A stretch of DNA of 64,000 nucleotides from Gigaspora rosea (Eukaryota > Glomeromycota > Glomeromycetes > Diversisporales > Gigasporaceae). Position numbers and translations under genes: made by a program. The DNA lies in assembly GCA_003550325.1 (NCBI GenBank), contig QKWP01000117.1, forward strand, positions 442,006 to 506,005, given 5' to 3'. Positions 22,441-33,773 of the stretch are shown here, piece after piece. How positions within the stretch are numbered: the stretch's first letter is position 1; each line of letters starts with the position of its first letter. The notes below the pieces were generated by a model that saw only the letters and a program-made list of their open reading frames with translations, had not been told where the DNA came from and did no database searches.

Positions 22441-23652
22441 GAATCTACATCCGTATTATTTCACCTACATATGCTTGTTGAAAACTTAGTTCGTAGATAA
22501 TTATTTTACAGGCAAGGTTATTTTACAAATGATTGATTCAATATATTGTACCAACAATTTTTTTATAAATTGCAACTTTAAACCTAAACTTAATTAAAAC
22601 GACAATGACTAGACTAAACTTTTATGAAATGGACTTGTCCATGAATTAATCGATTGCAATATCACTTTGCCTGAAATTAATTCTCAGTGAATTAAGTTTT
22701 CTGTGAAGTAATTATTTGGAGTTGATCAAAACCGAGTGAACCTGATATTATTAAATAAAAATTAAATAAAAAATTCAATAAAATCGAATTAATGTATCTA
22801 AATAAATGAATCTTAAGGCGATCAGTTAATAATGACAAAAAGTAGTTTATGTATTCTTGTTCCGCATCATTTCAGAATTTATGTCATTTCTGAATTGTCA
22901 TTTTAGAATTGGTAACATTTAACAATTATTAAAAAAAAGCAAGCAAAAAAAATAATAATTTTTTTTTTACTTCAACCCATTGCTCTTCTCAGTAACTCTC
23001 CATTGAACAATGTTCCCACCCATCTCAGATACGCAATCCAGATATATCAATTTTAATATTTTTTTTTTGATTTTGAAGATTTTGCGTCAGATTACAACTG
23101 AAGCATATCAGATGACCAATTGCCAGGTGACATGCATCACATGGAAATCGGCATCTGACGCACGTCAGATTAGATCTGATGTACAACATATACAAGTTTA
23201 TTAAATTAAAAAACTCATAACTGTTACATATTATTAATACAACTCTTAATGTTGCCAAAGATAGTTTTTTGTTTGTGAATTATATAATAAACTTGCACGA
23301 GGAATATTTTTTTTGTCAAAACTAAAAGGTGACTCTTATATTAAATTTTAAAAAGTAAGCAATTTATTCGAAATGAATATTAGCTTTGATGTTTTCTGTT
23401 TGTATTATGTTATATCAATTCTTTATTCACTATTCGCACAGTAAATATATAACTATATATAAATGAGTATTGTTCACATAGTCAATATATATATATTATA
23501 TATATATATATGATGTTTGTAATTGAGTTTACAATTTTCAATCAAAACTGCTAAAATTTTAGTAATATAGATAATTTCTTGAAATTTTTTAAGCTTACAA
23601 CTTTTAAAATTAATAATGTCAACACCCTTTTTTAAAAAATATTCTATTGCAT
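22441..23652. other. Unassigned AT-rich region with a TA microsatellite
   Basis: A TA-rich microsatellite lies at about 23485-23512. Overlapping short frames on both strands at 23010-23258 share the same palindromic-looking DNA (CATCTGACGCACGTCAGATT) and show no domain. Nothing else supportable. Confidence 0.4.
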
Positions 23653-23660
23653 CTATTGCA

Positions 23661-23790
23661 TAGTGTTCCGCACGGATCGGAACGTATGGATATTTTTAAA
23701 GATCCGGATCTGATCCAAAAAACGGATTGAATCCAGGTCCAGATTCGGATCCGAATAAGAAAGATCCGAATCCGGATCCGGATCCGATAA
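23661..23790. repeat. hAT left terminus with GGATCCGGATC sites
   Basis: Starts with the 12-bp terminal repeat and carries about six copies of GATCCGGATC-like words (for example CCGAATCCGGATCCGGATC near 23770). These mirror the words at the opposite end and are likely transposase-binding sites. Short frames here are incidental. Confidence 0.75.
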
Positions 23791-24201
23791 TAGATAATGC
23801 ATATTTTTAAAATATGCACTTATCTGCATAATCGCTTTAACCAATTTATAATTTAAATAAAAAAATTTAATATTTCCGGATATATCGACTTTATTTATTT
23901 CGAATTCATGCATATGCGTACTACAAGTACTTTACGAGTGACAGATTACCTGATTAATTATATTTGCCATCATACAATATTGTTCCGTTCCCACGAATGA
24001 TCAATGCAAGTTCCTTGTTTGGTTTAATTCAAAGACTTTTTTTTTTATATCCCATTATAAAAAGGCGTTTTCACAATTTCTTAATACAAATGTATTATCT
24101 GGTTCAATTTAAATCAGCAAGCGACTTATTATATATGACTTAAATATTAATTAGTTAAAATAATTGCATGATTTAAAACTATTAAAAATAAGATTTAAGT
24201 T

Positions 24202-26660
24202 TTATACATATGGTTCATCCAGCATCCTCCACCATGACCTTAGACACATTGCCATGCGTACTGATTTTTCATTTAATCGACTCCGCTTTTCACTTATCAT
24301 ATCGCCACTAACACTAAAAACTTGTTCACTAGGAACACTCGTAGCAGGTATCGGAAGGCAGTCTCTAGCAAATCTTGAAAGATTTGGATAATTAGCTTCA
24401 TTTGTTCGCCACTATTCTAGAATATCTATACCTGGGTCTACTAATGGTGCGTTTGAGTATATATCAAGCTCACTCTGACGCTCAATATGGGATCGTTTGT
24501 AAATTCGTGATATTATATTTGTTGTAGACGCTTCAGCAATCGAGTTTACATCTTGACCAGAAACAGGTGCATATTGATTTTCATATTTATTTTTAATACT
24601 ATAAAATAATACATATAGTATTAATCAATACATTATCAGTTATATTGGTTACATATTTTTACAATATGAATTATAAACTAACATGTCTTTGATTGATTAA
24701 TAAGTTGCAACGACCATCCGAGCTCCTCAAAATACTGAAATTTAAGCCGTGGATCTAACACTATTGCCGAAATATGGCATATATTTTGTCTTTTGACAAT
24801 ACCCTAAAAGTTTAGCAGTCGCAGCTTGATATCCTTGTACGAGCCATTGCGGTGTATTACTTTTCTTTGAGTTTCACCAAGCGTTTCGAGCAACATGTGA
24901 TAAAGGGGAACAACTATCGATAATGTTGGATATTCAGATGCCGATATAATGGTTGTTACTAAACAAATATTTAATGTAATACGTTATTAATATAACCCTA
25001 ATAAATTATATTATAATAAAGTTTACTAACCATCTTTAAATGGTTTTAAAACTTCAACTATGAGTTTTATTTTATCCCATTCATCCTCACTAAGAATATA
25101 TGGCCGCGAATCCAATTAAGCTAGAGCGACGCTATCTAATACTATTTGCAATTCTACAGCCCGATTACACATTTCGAAGGTAGAATTCCACCTCGTGCTT
25201 ACATCGAGAATTGGTTTCAATTGCCACATATTGTGAATTTGACATGCCTTTTGTAACCTTTCGCAACGTTTTGGTGTTCCTCTTACGCTTTTGATTAATG
25301 ATCGTAGCTAAAAAAAATAAATATAAAATAATTAATAATAATAAACCACAAATAGAACCAATTTAATTAATAAAAAATACTAACCCTTTCCAACTCAGTC
25401 CTACAATATCTAACATGCTTTGCACTGCAAGGTTTAAAATATGTCCAAAGCATCGTACCAATTGTTGAACACTATCAAATTCGATACCAACTTGTGACAA
25501 GGAATATGCAAAATCTTGCAAAAACCTATTATTAGATGATGCATTGTCACACATAATTGCAACTAACTTTGAGATAATTCCCATTTCGTGAAGACACGTT
25601 TCCATTGCATTTGAAATTGCGGCACCCGTGTGTGAACCTTTCATACTAACAAAATCTAACAAAATATTTTGAAGTTTCTATGAAACGTTTAGATAGTGGA
25701 TAGTTACTGCCATAAATGACTTGTCGCCAGTATTGTTCGTCCATATATCAGTAGTTACGGCTATACCTCCGGGAATTTCTTGCAACTTTCTTCGAAGCCT
25801 TCTTCGTTCTATTTCAAAATCACATGCTGTATATCTTTTTACCATATCGGCTGAAAGTGTTATTAAAAAAAAAAACTAAGTACTGTCCTTTTATCCTCGA
25901 GCACTATTCTAATAAATATCATACCTGTCGCGCGAGGATCTAAAAATTTAAAAATCGATACAAGTTCTTCATCTTCAGTAATTAAAAAAGGCCGATTACG
26001 TTTAATAATCCATTGTTTAATAAGATTATCAAATTTATTTTTATTAAATGGTTCGCAGAAATGATTATTGATCTAATAAATAAAATTATATATTTTAAAA
26101 TCACATAAATATTCCTTCTAACTATATATATTTTAAAAACTCACGCCTGTTTTATTATTCAGCATATTAATAACTGAAACACCTCCTTGTTTTATATTCG
26201 GCTTTTTTAATTCAGGTACTTTATTTTTGTGTTTTTTAAGATGTTTCTTAAGATTTGACGTGGTCCCGTCTTGATATACTAAATTCGTGCTACAGAAATC
26301 GCAGGTCGCCTTGTCACCTTTTTTTTTGAAGTAGTTCCACATGAAAGATCTATATGTAAAACAACCAGTAAATAAGCACAGTATATATTAGATTGCTTAG
26401 TACTGTAAAGCTTCCTACCTGGAATGCACAGTTTTACTGCTACTACCACCTTCTGATTGGGTTGGGGATAATTTACTAACTTTAGCTTCGACTTCAGTTT
26501 CAGCTTCGACTTCAGCTTCGACTTCGGCTTCGACTTCGGCTTCGATTTCAGCTTCGACTTCGGCTTCGGCTTCAGCTTTATCTTTGTCCATGTAAGTAGG
26601 CGTTTGTTCATAATCAGATTCAATAAACTCCCAAAGAGGAATTGTAGACAAAGTTAACAT
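24202..26660 (-). pseudogene. hAT transposase (BED finger), pseudogene with six introns
   Basis: Exons can be read from sequence: 26660-26419, 26349-26145, 26072-25925, 25850-25385, 25307-25031, 24958-24683 and 24598-24202, separated by introns of 69, 72, 74, 77, 72 and 84 bp, several with a GTTAGT donor. The N-terminus has an acidic EAEV repeat. Exon 2 is a BED zinc finger (CDFC ... HLKKH). Then come TTDIWTN (DDE core), CDNASSNN with VRCFGHILNLAVQ, STRWNSTFEM, LDPRLKFQYFEELGW and the C-terminal dimerisation block (PATSVPSEQVFSVSGDM). Breaks: TAG at 25678-25680, TAA at 25116-25118, TAG at 24412-24414, and frameshifts near 24862 and 24805. Length without breaks is about 650-680 residues, normal for the family. 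Confidence 0.9.
26475..26580 (-). repeat. In-frame EAEV coding repeat
   Basis: Tandem 12-bp units of the type GCTTCGACTTCG (plus strand) encode an alternating Glu-Ala-Glu-Val tract near the transposase N-terminus. The tract follows the start codon at 26660 and ends before the first intron. Its length probably varies between copies; function unknown. Confidence 0.8.
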
Positions 26661-26825
26661 TGTCTTGATAAAAGTTCAAAAGTTCTTCGATATTAGAAGA
26701 AAAGTTTTTTTTAAAAAAAAAGTCCCATATCCAACATCATAACGTGTAATGCAAAGTCTTTATATCAAAAAAAAAATTTCAAAAAAAAAAATCTAAAATT
26801 TAATAATTATTATCATAACGTCCCT

Positions 26826-26936
26826 AATCGTTAGACTTAGAAGGTTTAGAAAATTTAGAAGGCTTAGATAACTTAGAAGGGGTAAAAAACTTAGCGGTTT
26901 TAAAAAACTTAGAAGGCTTAGAAAACTTAAGATTGA
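26826..26936. repeat. Subterminal tandem motif AACTTAGAAGGCTTAGA
   Basis: Five to six degenerate copies of AACTTAGAAGGCTTAGAA lie between the transposase start and the GGATCC-rich right terminus. Position suggests either promoter elements for the transposase or further protein-binding sites. Confidence 0.6.
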
Positions 26937-27084
26937 TCTTATCTTTATAATAGAAGAAAAACATAAGCGTTCAAGTTTTTATTTAATGGTTTAGAGATAA
27001 AATGGCTTAGAAGTTAAGAGAACGCTTTTTTTAGACAATATAATTAATATAAGCCAATTAAAATATAATATTTCCAGCCAATTA

Positions 27085-27235
27085 TCGTTTATTATTCGGA
27101 TCCAAACAGATCTACCGGATCGGATCCCAATATGGATCCGGATTCTGTAGAACTTATAAATCATGGATCCGGATCCGATCCGAACACCGGATCCGGATCA
27201 GATCTGGGTCCTCAGATCAGATCTGCAGAACACTA
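27085..27235. repeat. hAT right terminus with GGATCCGGATC sites
   Basis: Contains repeated GGATCCGGATC / AGATCTG words and ends GCAGAACACTA, the inverse of the left terminus. The octamer CTATTGCA follows immediately. Confidence 0.8.
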
Positions 27236-27243
27236 CTATTGCA

Positions 27244-27711
27244 TATGACATGCCATAAAGCCACAAGTCAAGAATAAAGAGAAGCTAATGCAGCATACTA
27301 AAACCTTATTTTTTTACATCACATTTTTGCCTCTTAGTTAATTACTAATCATGCTATTTTACCTTTGTATTGAATTATGCCATTTTTAATGTTTATTGTT
27401 ATTAACTTTAGTAATATAGATTTATATGTCACATGACCATCATGTGATGCATGTGTACCCATGATAGTTCGTACAATCTAATCTTACTACTTTCTACAAA
27501 CTACACCATTTACTGTATTTCAAATTGGATCAAATATCTATAATTAATAAATTAATTTTAATAGTTAAGTTTTTATATATCTACTAGCACGACAGGTGGC
27601 GCTTACGCACTACCTATCTCGGTTAAGTAAGATTAGAAATAAACGGATAACTTTTGTACCAGTACAATCACATGAATGTATAACGGTTTGAAATGTGTAG
27701 AGCGGATGTTC
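27244..27711. other. Non-coding spacer
   Basis: No gene or repeat structure recognised. Contains a small palindromic patch (CATCATGTGATGCATGTG near 27448). Confidence 0.4.
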
Positions 27712-27846
27712 TAGTGATGCCTGATGAAACCATGTGATGCTAATTGTCACATAGTACAATATTTAAAAAAATCAACAACTCATTTGATTTTTTATAAGTA
27801 ATTGCACGTAATAATTAGCATCACATGGTTTCATCAGGCATCATTA
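27712..27846. mobile_element. MITE, 135 bp, 31-bp perfect inverted arms
   Basis: TGATGCCTGATGAAACCATG at 27715 onward, running on for 31 bp, is repeated exactly in inverse before 27844. With the extra TAG/TAA at the tips the ends read TAGTGATGCC and TAATGATGCC, like the hAT-type MITE at 20330. The flanking octamers match only partly, so the target duplication is uncertain. Confidence 0.65.
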
Positions 27847-27969
27847 TGTGGTTCCGTTCAACTTTTTTGAAGTTCGCTATGCTGATTTTTGCAAAATCCT
27901 TTTTAGCATAAGTAATGGTTTTCATTTATCCAATTATAGTAGGAATTAACATTCTCGTTAACGTATCTG

Positions 27970-28068
27970 TAGATGGGAAGTTCAGATTGGTTTGGATTGT
28001 TTTAATATATTTTATAATATATACCGGTATTAAACCAATCCAAACCAATAAGAACTTCCCCATCCCTA
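27970..28068. mobile_element. hAT-type MITE, 99 bp
   Basis: Ends TAGATGGGAAGTTC and, read inward from the right, TAGGGATGGGGAAGTTC; inner arms ATTGGTTTGGATT and AATCCAAACCAAT pair fully. A perfect octamer CGTATCTG flanks both sides (27962-27969 and 28069-28076). The open frame across this area only reads through the hairpin. Confidence 0.8.
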
Positions 28069-28076
28069 CGTATCTG

Positions 28077-28950
28077 CACATTATGGTTAACATCACATGT
28101 CAAAATTACTTCATGATACATCGTACACTGCGGTGTGAGAATATGATTGTTAGAAAATTATTATTTATTGTGTTAATAATGGTTAGTGTTTTATAAAAAT
28201 CTGAAAATTGATATGTTTAGATTTGGTAAAGAAGTTATAAGAAGTTATTAATTAAAAAATTACTTTGCATATCAGAAAAGAATACTATAATTCAGTGATA
28301 TTTTATGGTTCTGATCGAATGTGTAAATGCTAAGTTCGATTGAATATAATAGGTTATGGCATTGTTTTTTGGTGTACGAATTTATGTTGTAAAATTTTGG
28401 GATTTCAGTTTAATAAAACAGTTTGAAATTTTTTTATTTACACATGTAACGAAATTAAAAAAATATTGCGAAAAAAAGTTTACACTAATCAGAAAGTGTA
28501 ATGTAAAAATTATATATAATTGTATTGGCTGTTGACGTGGCTAAGTCAATTTGGTTGGCTTAATGTTAAATCAGAGCACATTGCGTGGTACTTATTTGTG
28601 GCTTACACGTACACATGAATGTGCATATACGTATGGGAGTAAAATATTATTAATGTGTCTATATAGTAGTAAAAATACTTGAAATAATTTTAACATTCGT
28701 AGTATATAGGTTATTTGATAAATTATACGGGAATTTTTATCCTTTTTTTTACGGTCTAATCGCTTATTAAATTTTTCTTGTAGGGTTTGTGATTCTCTAC
28801 ATTCTCTTATTTTTTATTCTGTTCTGCTTTCTGTTCAGCAATTCGTGCAGCCCAACATTTTCTTTTGTTTTCTTTACAGGTAGCATGACTGTCATATGTT
28901 ACTTTTACCGGAGGCATGATCTAATACAGTAGTATTATTTGCTTTGAAAA
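28077..28950. other. Unassigned AT-rich region
   Basis: No domain, long frame or repeat structure recognised. Confidence 0.4.
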
Positions 28951-29131
28951 TCGTACTGTAATTGTATTTGTAATCGTATTGTAATTGTAGTTGTATTGTA
29001 TTTGTATCGTAACTGTAATTGTATTGTAATTGTATTGTAATTGTAATTGAAATTGCAATCGTAATTCTTATTCTTATACTTATTAGAATCGTAATTCTTA
29101 TTCTTATTAGAATTAGAATTAGAATTAAAAT
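28951..29131 (+). repeat. Microsatellite-like GTAATTGTATT array
   Basis: Degenerate repeats of GTAATTGTATT / GTAATCGTATT run to about 29058, then change into ATTCTTATTCTTATTAGAAT and AGAATTAGAATTAG units. Low complexity; no coding evidence. Confidence 0.8.
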
Positions 29132-30024
29132 TAGGGCGAATGTTGAATTATTATTATGAATATTTATAGTTTTGTATAATTATCAAGGCTATCTATTTAT
29201 CGAATCAATCTACTATGGACATGATTTCTATAAAAAAAAAAACAAAATCGTAATCTTAAATTGATAACGTGACGACTTAATTGTAACAAAGCGACTTTGT
29301 TCATAACTACGATATGATATTTACAAATATTGATACATAATTTTAAAAGTATTTAGGAGCATATCCTGTTGGGTACAACATATCTGGCATGTATAACATA
29401 CATACGTGCTAAATTATTAAAAGTATTAAATCCATATCGATTTATGTAAGCCACGTACTCTTTGGTATCGTTTCATAAACCAGGGTTATACACATGTTCA
29501 AATTCTCTAAACATTTATCAATGCTAATATAACATGATTCACATCTTAGATTTTAAATAAGCTAACATCTATTAGCAGTTGTGTACTGTAAGTATCTATG
29601 TTAATATTGTATTATACGTTGCAGAACTATAAATTGAAAATCAATGTTTACAGTATGTAACCTGATTTAAGTGCAACAGATATCAAAAACGTAACTTTTA
29701 AAGGTGGATGGCACACGATGTTCTTTTAACATATAGTATAAGATAATTGTATGTCACTCTATAAAAAAAGATATTTTTTGTCCTGTATATTAGACAAATT
29801 AATTGTATACATAAATTATAATTTTGAACCAAAATCTATTGATTATTGTTGATACTTTTTTTTTGGATAATTACTATAGTATGGATGTAAGAACATAACT
29901 GCTAGTTTTTATTAATATATGAGATATTATTAAAATAAAAAACAACTCCAAAACTATAATTTACAATTATCTAATCAAATTTGAAATGCAAGATGCAATA
30001 TAGATTACAGCGATGCAAGACATA
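29132..30024. other. Unassigned AT-rich region
   Basis: No gene, inverted repeat or tandem repeat could be supported here. Confidence 0.4.
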
Positions 30025-30945
30025 CATTTTTTCAATTTTAAATATTTTGAAATTTTCATTATGTAAACTAGTTTTTGGGCTTCTTATTAAAGGTTTTTAG
30101 CATTTAATTTTGTATATATAGATGTGCTCTCTAACTCTAATCTTAATACTAGTTTGAATTCTAATCTTAACTAATAATAAATTTAAATATTAACTTGTAA
30201 TATCACAACTTGCTAAATTTAACAAATCCTAATTTTTATATAGTTTTCTATATAATATTTATGTAAAGCTATGATCTATATAATTTTTATAAAAAAAATA
30301 AATTTATAATAATAGCAATAAGTTAATAAGCATAGATAAGTATAAGATATATTAATTTATATAATATTACTAATTTTTATTATTTTTAACCATCACTATT
30401 CATCATTATTTATAGAATTAAACAAAGCTTAATATAATGAATCTTTAGCATTTGATATTCTAATTTGTAATTTGCTATATTAAGATACATTTTTCCAATT
30501 TTAAATTTTGAATTTTCATTATGTAAACTAGTTTTTGGGCTTCTTATTAAAGGTTTTTAGCATTTAATTTTGTATATATGGATGTGCTCTCTAACTCTAA
30601 TCTTAATACTAGTTTGAATTCTAAACTTAACTAATAATAAATTTAAATATTAACTTGTAATATCGCAACTTGCTAAATTTAACAAATCTTAATTTTTATA
30701 TAGTTTTCTATATAATATTTATGTAAAGCTATGATCTATATAATTTTTATAAAAAAAAATAATTTTATAATAATAGCAATAAGTTAATAAGCATAGATAA
30801 GTATAAGATATATTAATTTATATAATATTACTAATTTTTATTATTTTTAACCATCACTATTCATCATTATTTATAGAATTAAACAAAGCTTGATATAATG
30901 AATCTTTAGCATTTGATATTCTAATTTGTAATTTGCTATATTAAG
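30025..30945 (+). repeat. Tandem duplication, ~460-bp unit, two copies
   Basis: ATGTAAACTAGTTTTTGGGC at 30061 recurs at 30521, and the two ~460-bp units are nearly identical to about 30945. Both contain TTTTTATATAGTTTTCTATA, related to the AT-rich repeat at 19303. High identity suggests a recent duplication. No coding potential. Confidence 0.9.
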
Positions 30946-31287
30946 ATATTAGATATTTGCTTTATTAATATACAAAATTTGTTATCTTTAATAGAAATAC
31001 AGTACTATAATATAAAAAAAGTAAACTATATAGATATTATTACAGTTATTACAGATAACTTCTAAGTTTTTGCCAAAATAGTTTCACTACCATAAAAATA
31101 ACACTAGCAAGTACATTTTTATAAAATCTACTTAGATCTACAACTTTATATAAATATTATACAGAATACTATATAAAAATTATATACAGTATATTAATTT
31201 TTATATATTATTTAATATAGAATTTATGTAAAACATATAAAAATAATTTTATAAAAAAAGCTAATATAACTGTTAAATATTTATAAA

Positions 31288-32327
31288 TTTATTTATTTAT
31301 TTATTTTTTTTTAAAGTGTCTGCCTTGGGACTGAGGAATTTTTTATTCAAGATATTTGGGTCAGTGCCCCACTAAGGGCCACCTGCATTTGTTACATTAA
31401 CGAGGATACAACTAGCCACACGTACAACTTTTGGTCGTCTAATTTAAGTAGTCCGCCCAAAGGTTACCCTGCGGGTTCCATACTAGCTGCTATGCCTGCA
31501 ACCCGATTAGGGGATTGCCTATTTAAACACTCTGATCTCTGCTCCTCCTGCCAACCCATCCTGTATCACCGGAACAGGCCCGTTACATAAGCAGTCAGTC
31601 AGCCAGTTCCGGATAATTATCCGTCCTTAGACCCATTTTAATTCTGTACCTTGGCAGAAAACTTGGTAGAGAAGTCCCTGTCCCACCCAGGTAATACCTA
31701 CACTTCGGTAACTTATGCATTCACCGAGGCGAACAACTTGCAGTCAGGGGATACCCAACTTCTACCATTACCTACTTCTGCCCTTATAAGGTTCGCTCCA
31801 ACCCCAGTACCCACCATCACTTTCCTACCGGTCCTTCACCAGTTTTTTCGAGACTTCCAATCCAGCTGGCCCGGAAGGGTTGATCTACCCGGCATTAGGT
31901 GCCACTATAGTTTTTCTCCCCCTGGTACCTACTTCTATAGCATAGGTCCTTTTCCTCCAGTATCCGAACTGGCAGCCGGGTTGGTAGACCTTGTCCCTGA
32001 GGTCAACGTCCAGTACTTCAGCTCCGGTCCAGTATTCCGGTTTTGGTAGCACCGTCAAAGATCTTTGCTACCTCCTTACTCAGGTCTTGCCAAATGGGTT
32101 TCTGTTTCCCCAGTTCCTTGGATTTGTCTGTGTCACACAACACAACTTCGCCCGAAAGCTCCCATTCGAAATGGTTACCACGGACTACAGGTAATGTACC
32201 CAACCAATCGACAGTAAACAGTTACCGGAACACAGATCTATTTTTCAAAGCGTCGTTAGTGGGATTTGAACCCTAGACCTGCCACTTGGAGGTGACAACT
32301 TACCAACTTCTCTAAGTTGCCACACCC
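31288..32327 (-). mobile_element. tRNA-headed retroposon, 1040 bp, GC-rich
   Basis: Flanked by a perfect 14-bp direct repeat TAAATATTTATAAA (31274-31287 and 32328-32341). On the minus strand it starts GGGTGTGGCAACTTAGAGAA at 32327 and has a tRNA-like head of about 70 bp with an exact B box GGTTCAAATCC (32260-32270) and an A-box-like TGGCAACTTAGAG. It ends in a run of A followed by AAATAAATAAATAAAT at 31288-31310. It is far longer than most SINEs and much more GC-rich than its surroundings. Open frames of 60-132 codons on both strands are probably due to GC content; none shows a domain. It interrupts the AT-rich repeat. Confidence 0.85.
32259..32327 (-). promoter_or_regulatory. Internal Pol III promoter (tRNA-like head)
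   Basis: A box region TGGCAACTTAGAG followed about 40 bp later by GGTTCAAATCC, which fits the B-box consensus GGTTCRANTCC exactly. The 3' half lacks sequence complementary to the 5' GGTGTGG, so no acceptor stem can form and this is not a functional tRNA gene. Confidence 0.75.
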
Positions 32328-32405
32328 TAAATATTTATAAAATTTATATATAATAATTAACATTTATATACTATAAAAATTTAAATAAATTTAGAATTAA
32401 TGTAA

Positions 32406-32731
32406 ATGTACCCTACGGGTACATTAAATTTTTTGTACCCTTTATTTTGATCATACAATATTACAAAAACCGTAATACTAATATAGGTTAGGGTTAGGGT
32501 GAGAACTATAGTAAGGTTAGGGTTTGGCTATTATATAGTAAAATTGCTCACAGAAAACTTTTTATTAATGCACGAAGGTGGTTTAGTATAGAATTTCTTG
32601 CGAAATAAGCAATTATTGTCAAAACGAAAATTTGGTTTGAATTTTCTAATCATGTAATGTTACACCTGATCTTAAATTTTATAGCGATCTATTTAGGTCA
32701 CATAATGGGGTACACGTACCTTGGGGTACAT
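32406..32731. mobile_element. Palindrome-tipped MITE, copy C, 326 bp
   Basis: Tips: ATGTACCCTACGGGTAC at the left and, read inward from the right, ATGTACCCCAAGGTAC. The core has AGGTTAGGGTTAGGGTGAG, TATAGTAAAATT, GAAGGTGGTTTAGTATAG and ATGTTACACCTGATCTT as in copies A, B, D and E, but the tip sequence differs from theirs. Confidence 0.75.
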
Positions 32732-32786
32732 ATAAATAAACTCATAAATTTATTATATAAATTTTATAAATTAATAATTTTTATAT

Positions 32787-33034
32787 ATGGGGTGAGTCAG
32801 TAAAAAGGGGACAAATCATTTTTAGTAAAATTTTTTTAATTTTTAAATTAAAATATCGTAACAACTATTTAATCAAATTTGCTAAAAAAATTTTTATTTT
32901 AATCTTGAAATTATATAGAATTAAAATAAATAAATTATTAAATTTATTAAGATAGTTGTTAAGATATTTAAGCTTAAAGTTATGAAAACTTTTACTTAGA
33001 AAAAATTTGACCCTTTTCTACTGACTCACCCCAT
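32787..33034. mobile_element. MITE, 248 bp, TATGGGGTGAGTC ends
   Basis: TGGGGTGAGTCAGTAAAAAG at the left is mirrored at the right by CTACTGACTCACCCCA, with TA on each side. The inner arms (AAATTTTTTTAATTTTTAAA and its inverse) also pair. The tip resembles that of the large MITE at 10386. Confidence 0.75.
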
Positions 33035-33110
33035 ATTATAATTAATAACTTTTATATATTATAAAATTTAGATAAAATTTTATTTAATGATATATTAATA
33101 AATTATATAT

Positions 33111-33446
33111 ATAGTCAGACCTTCCTAAATGCATGTCATTGGGACCAGCTCTAGTATGTGCATTTAAAGAGGGTTACAATTAGAAAACAGTAATAAAATT
33201 ATAATATTGCTATTATCATATGATAAATATGGCTTCAGTAGCCTAAAAATGATAAATTTGATTGGCTGAATAATTATGTGGCTGCATTTATAACAGGAGT
33301 TTTTATAAATGGGCCAGACAATTAGCATGCAATTGCAGAATAAAAAATGTGCATTTATCTATAAGTCTCATTATGGGGCTAGTTATCTATCATGTATTTA
33401 GAGAGATGTTGCATTTAAAGGAGTTGTATTTAGAGAGACTGACTGT
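33111..33446. mobile_element. Tc1/mariner-type MITE, ~336 bp
   Basis: Ends AGTCAGACCTTCCTAAATGC and, read inward from the right, CAGTCAGTCTCTCTAAATAC, in TATATA flanks compatible with a TA target. Removing it restores continuity of the AT-rich repeat seen at 19366-19430. A shorter relative is at 38166-38268. Confidence 0.75.
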
Positions 33447-33627
33447 ATATATAATTATATTATTATAAAATGTAAATAAATTTTATATAAATATTAAGGA
33501 AAAAAATAGCCAATATCACAAAATTTTACTAGGGTAACCCCTATTGTATTTCTAATTAAAATGCTTCTCTTGTGATTTTTTTTACTCTAATGCCAACTCT
33601 AATTCTAACCCTAACTTTAATTATGAC

Positions 33628-33773
33628 TTTTATTTATACGTTTTAATATTTTAAATTTTTGTTACGTAACTATTAAATAAATAATATTTAAAATTATATC
33701 TTTTATTTATACGTTTTAATATTTTAAATTTTTGTTACATAACTATTAAATAAATAATATTTAAAATTATATC
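33628..33773 (+). repeat. Tandem duplication, 73-bp unit
   Basis: TATTTATACGTTTTAATATT at 33631 recurs at 33704; the two units differ by one substitution (GTTACG versus GTTACA). Confidence 0.9.

Larger units (their letters stand above)
23661..27235 (-). mobile_element. Complete hAT DNA transposon, 3575 bp
   Basis: Termini TAGTGTTCCGCA (left) and TAGTGTTCTGCA (read inward from the right) are inverted repeats. A perfect 8-bp direct repeat CTATTGCA flanks the element (23653-23660 and 27236-27243). Both subterminal regions (23661-23790 and 27085-27235) are packed with GGATCCGGATC-type words, probable transposase-binding sites. A transposase gene on the minus strand (26660 to 24202) fills the middle. 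The element is structurally complete but the transposase is broken, so it could move only if helped by a related copy. The intact target duplication implies a fairly recent insertion. Confidence 0.93.
31080..33560 (-). repeat. AT-rich dispersed repeat, inverted copy split by insertions
   Basis: Read on the minus strand from 33560, it begins AATAGGGGTTACCCTAGTAA, matching 19303 onward, and finishes with ACATAAATTCTATATTAAAT and its continuation near 31110-31230, matching 19915-20030. Between these anchors lie the Tc1-type MITE (33111-33446), the TATGGGGTGAG MITE (32787-33034), palindrome-tipped copy C (32406-32731) and the tRNA-headed retroposon (31288-32327). Removing them brings the copy to roughly the length of the other one. 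Confidence 0.5.

Noticed and set aside
23619..23913. Minus frames with DPDPDSDLSYSDPN-like repeats
   Set aside because: They are translations of the GGATCC-rich left terminus of the hAT element.
24164..24391. 75-codon + frame
   Set aside because: It is the antisense shadow of the hAT dimerisation exon on the minus strand.
27915..28196. 93-codon + frame
   Set aside because: It reads straight through the 99-bp hAT-type MITE hairpin at 27970-28068 and shows no domain.
31651..32276. Several open frames on both strands, the longest 132 codons
   Set aside because: All lie in the GC-rich body of the tRNA-headed retroposon; the lack of stops is expected from composition, and no frame shows a domain.
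32259..32327. A tRNA gene
   Set aside because: The A and B boxes are present, but no acceptor stem can be closed and the sequence continues into a retroposon with a tail and target duplication.
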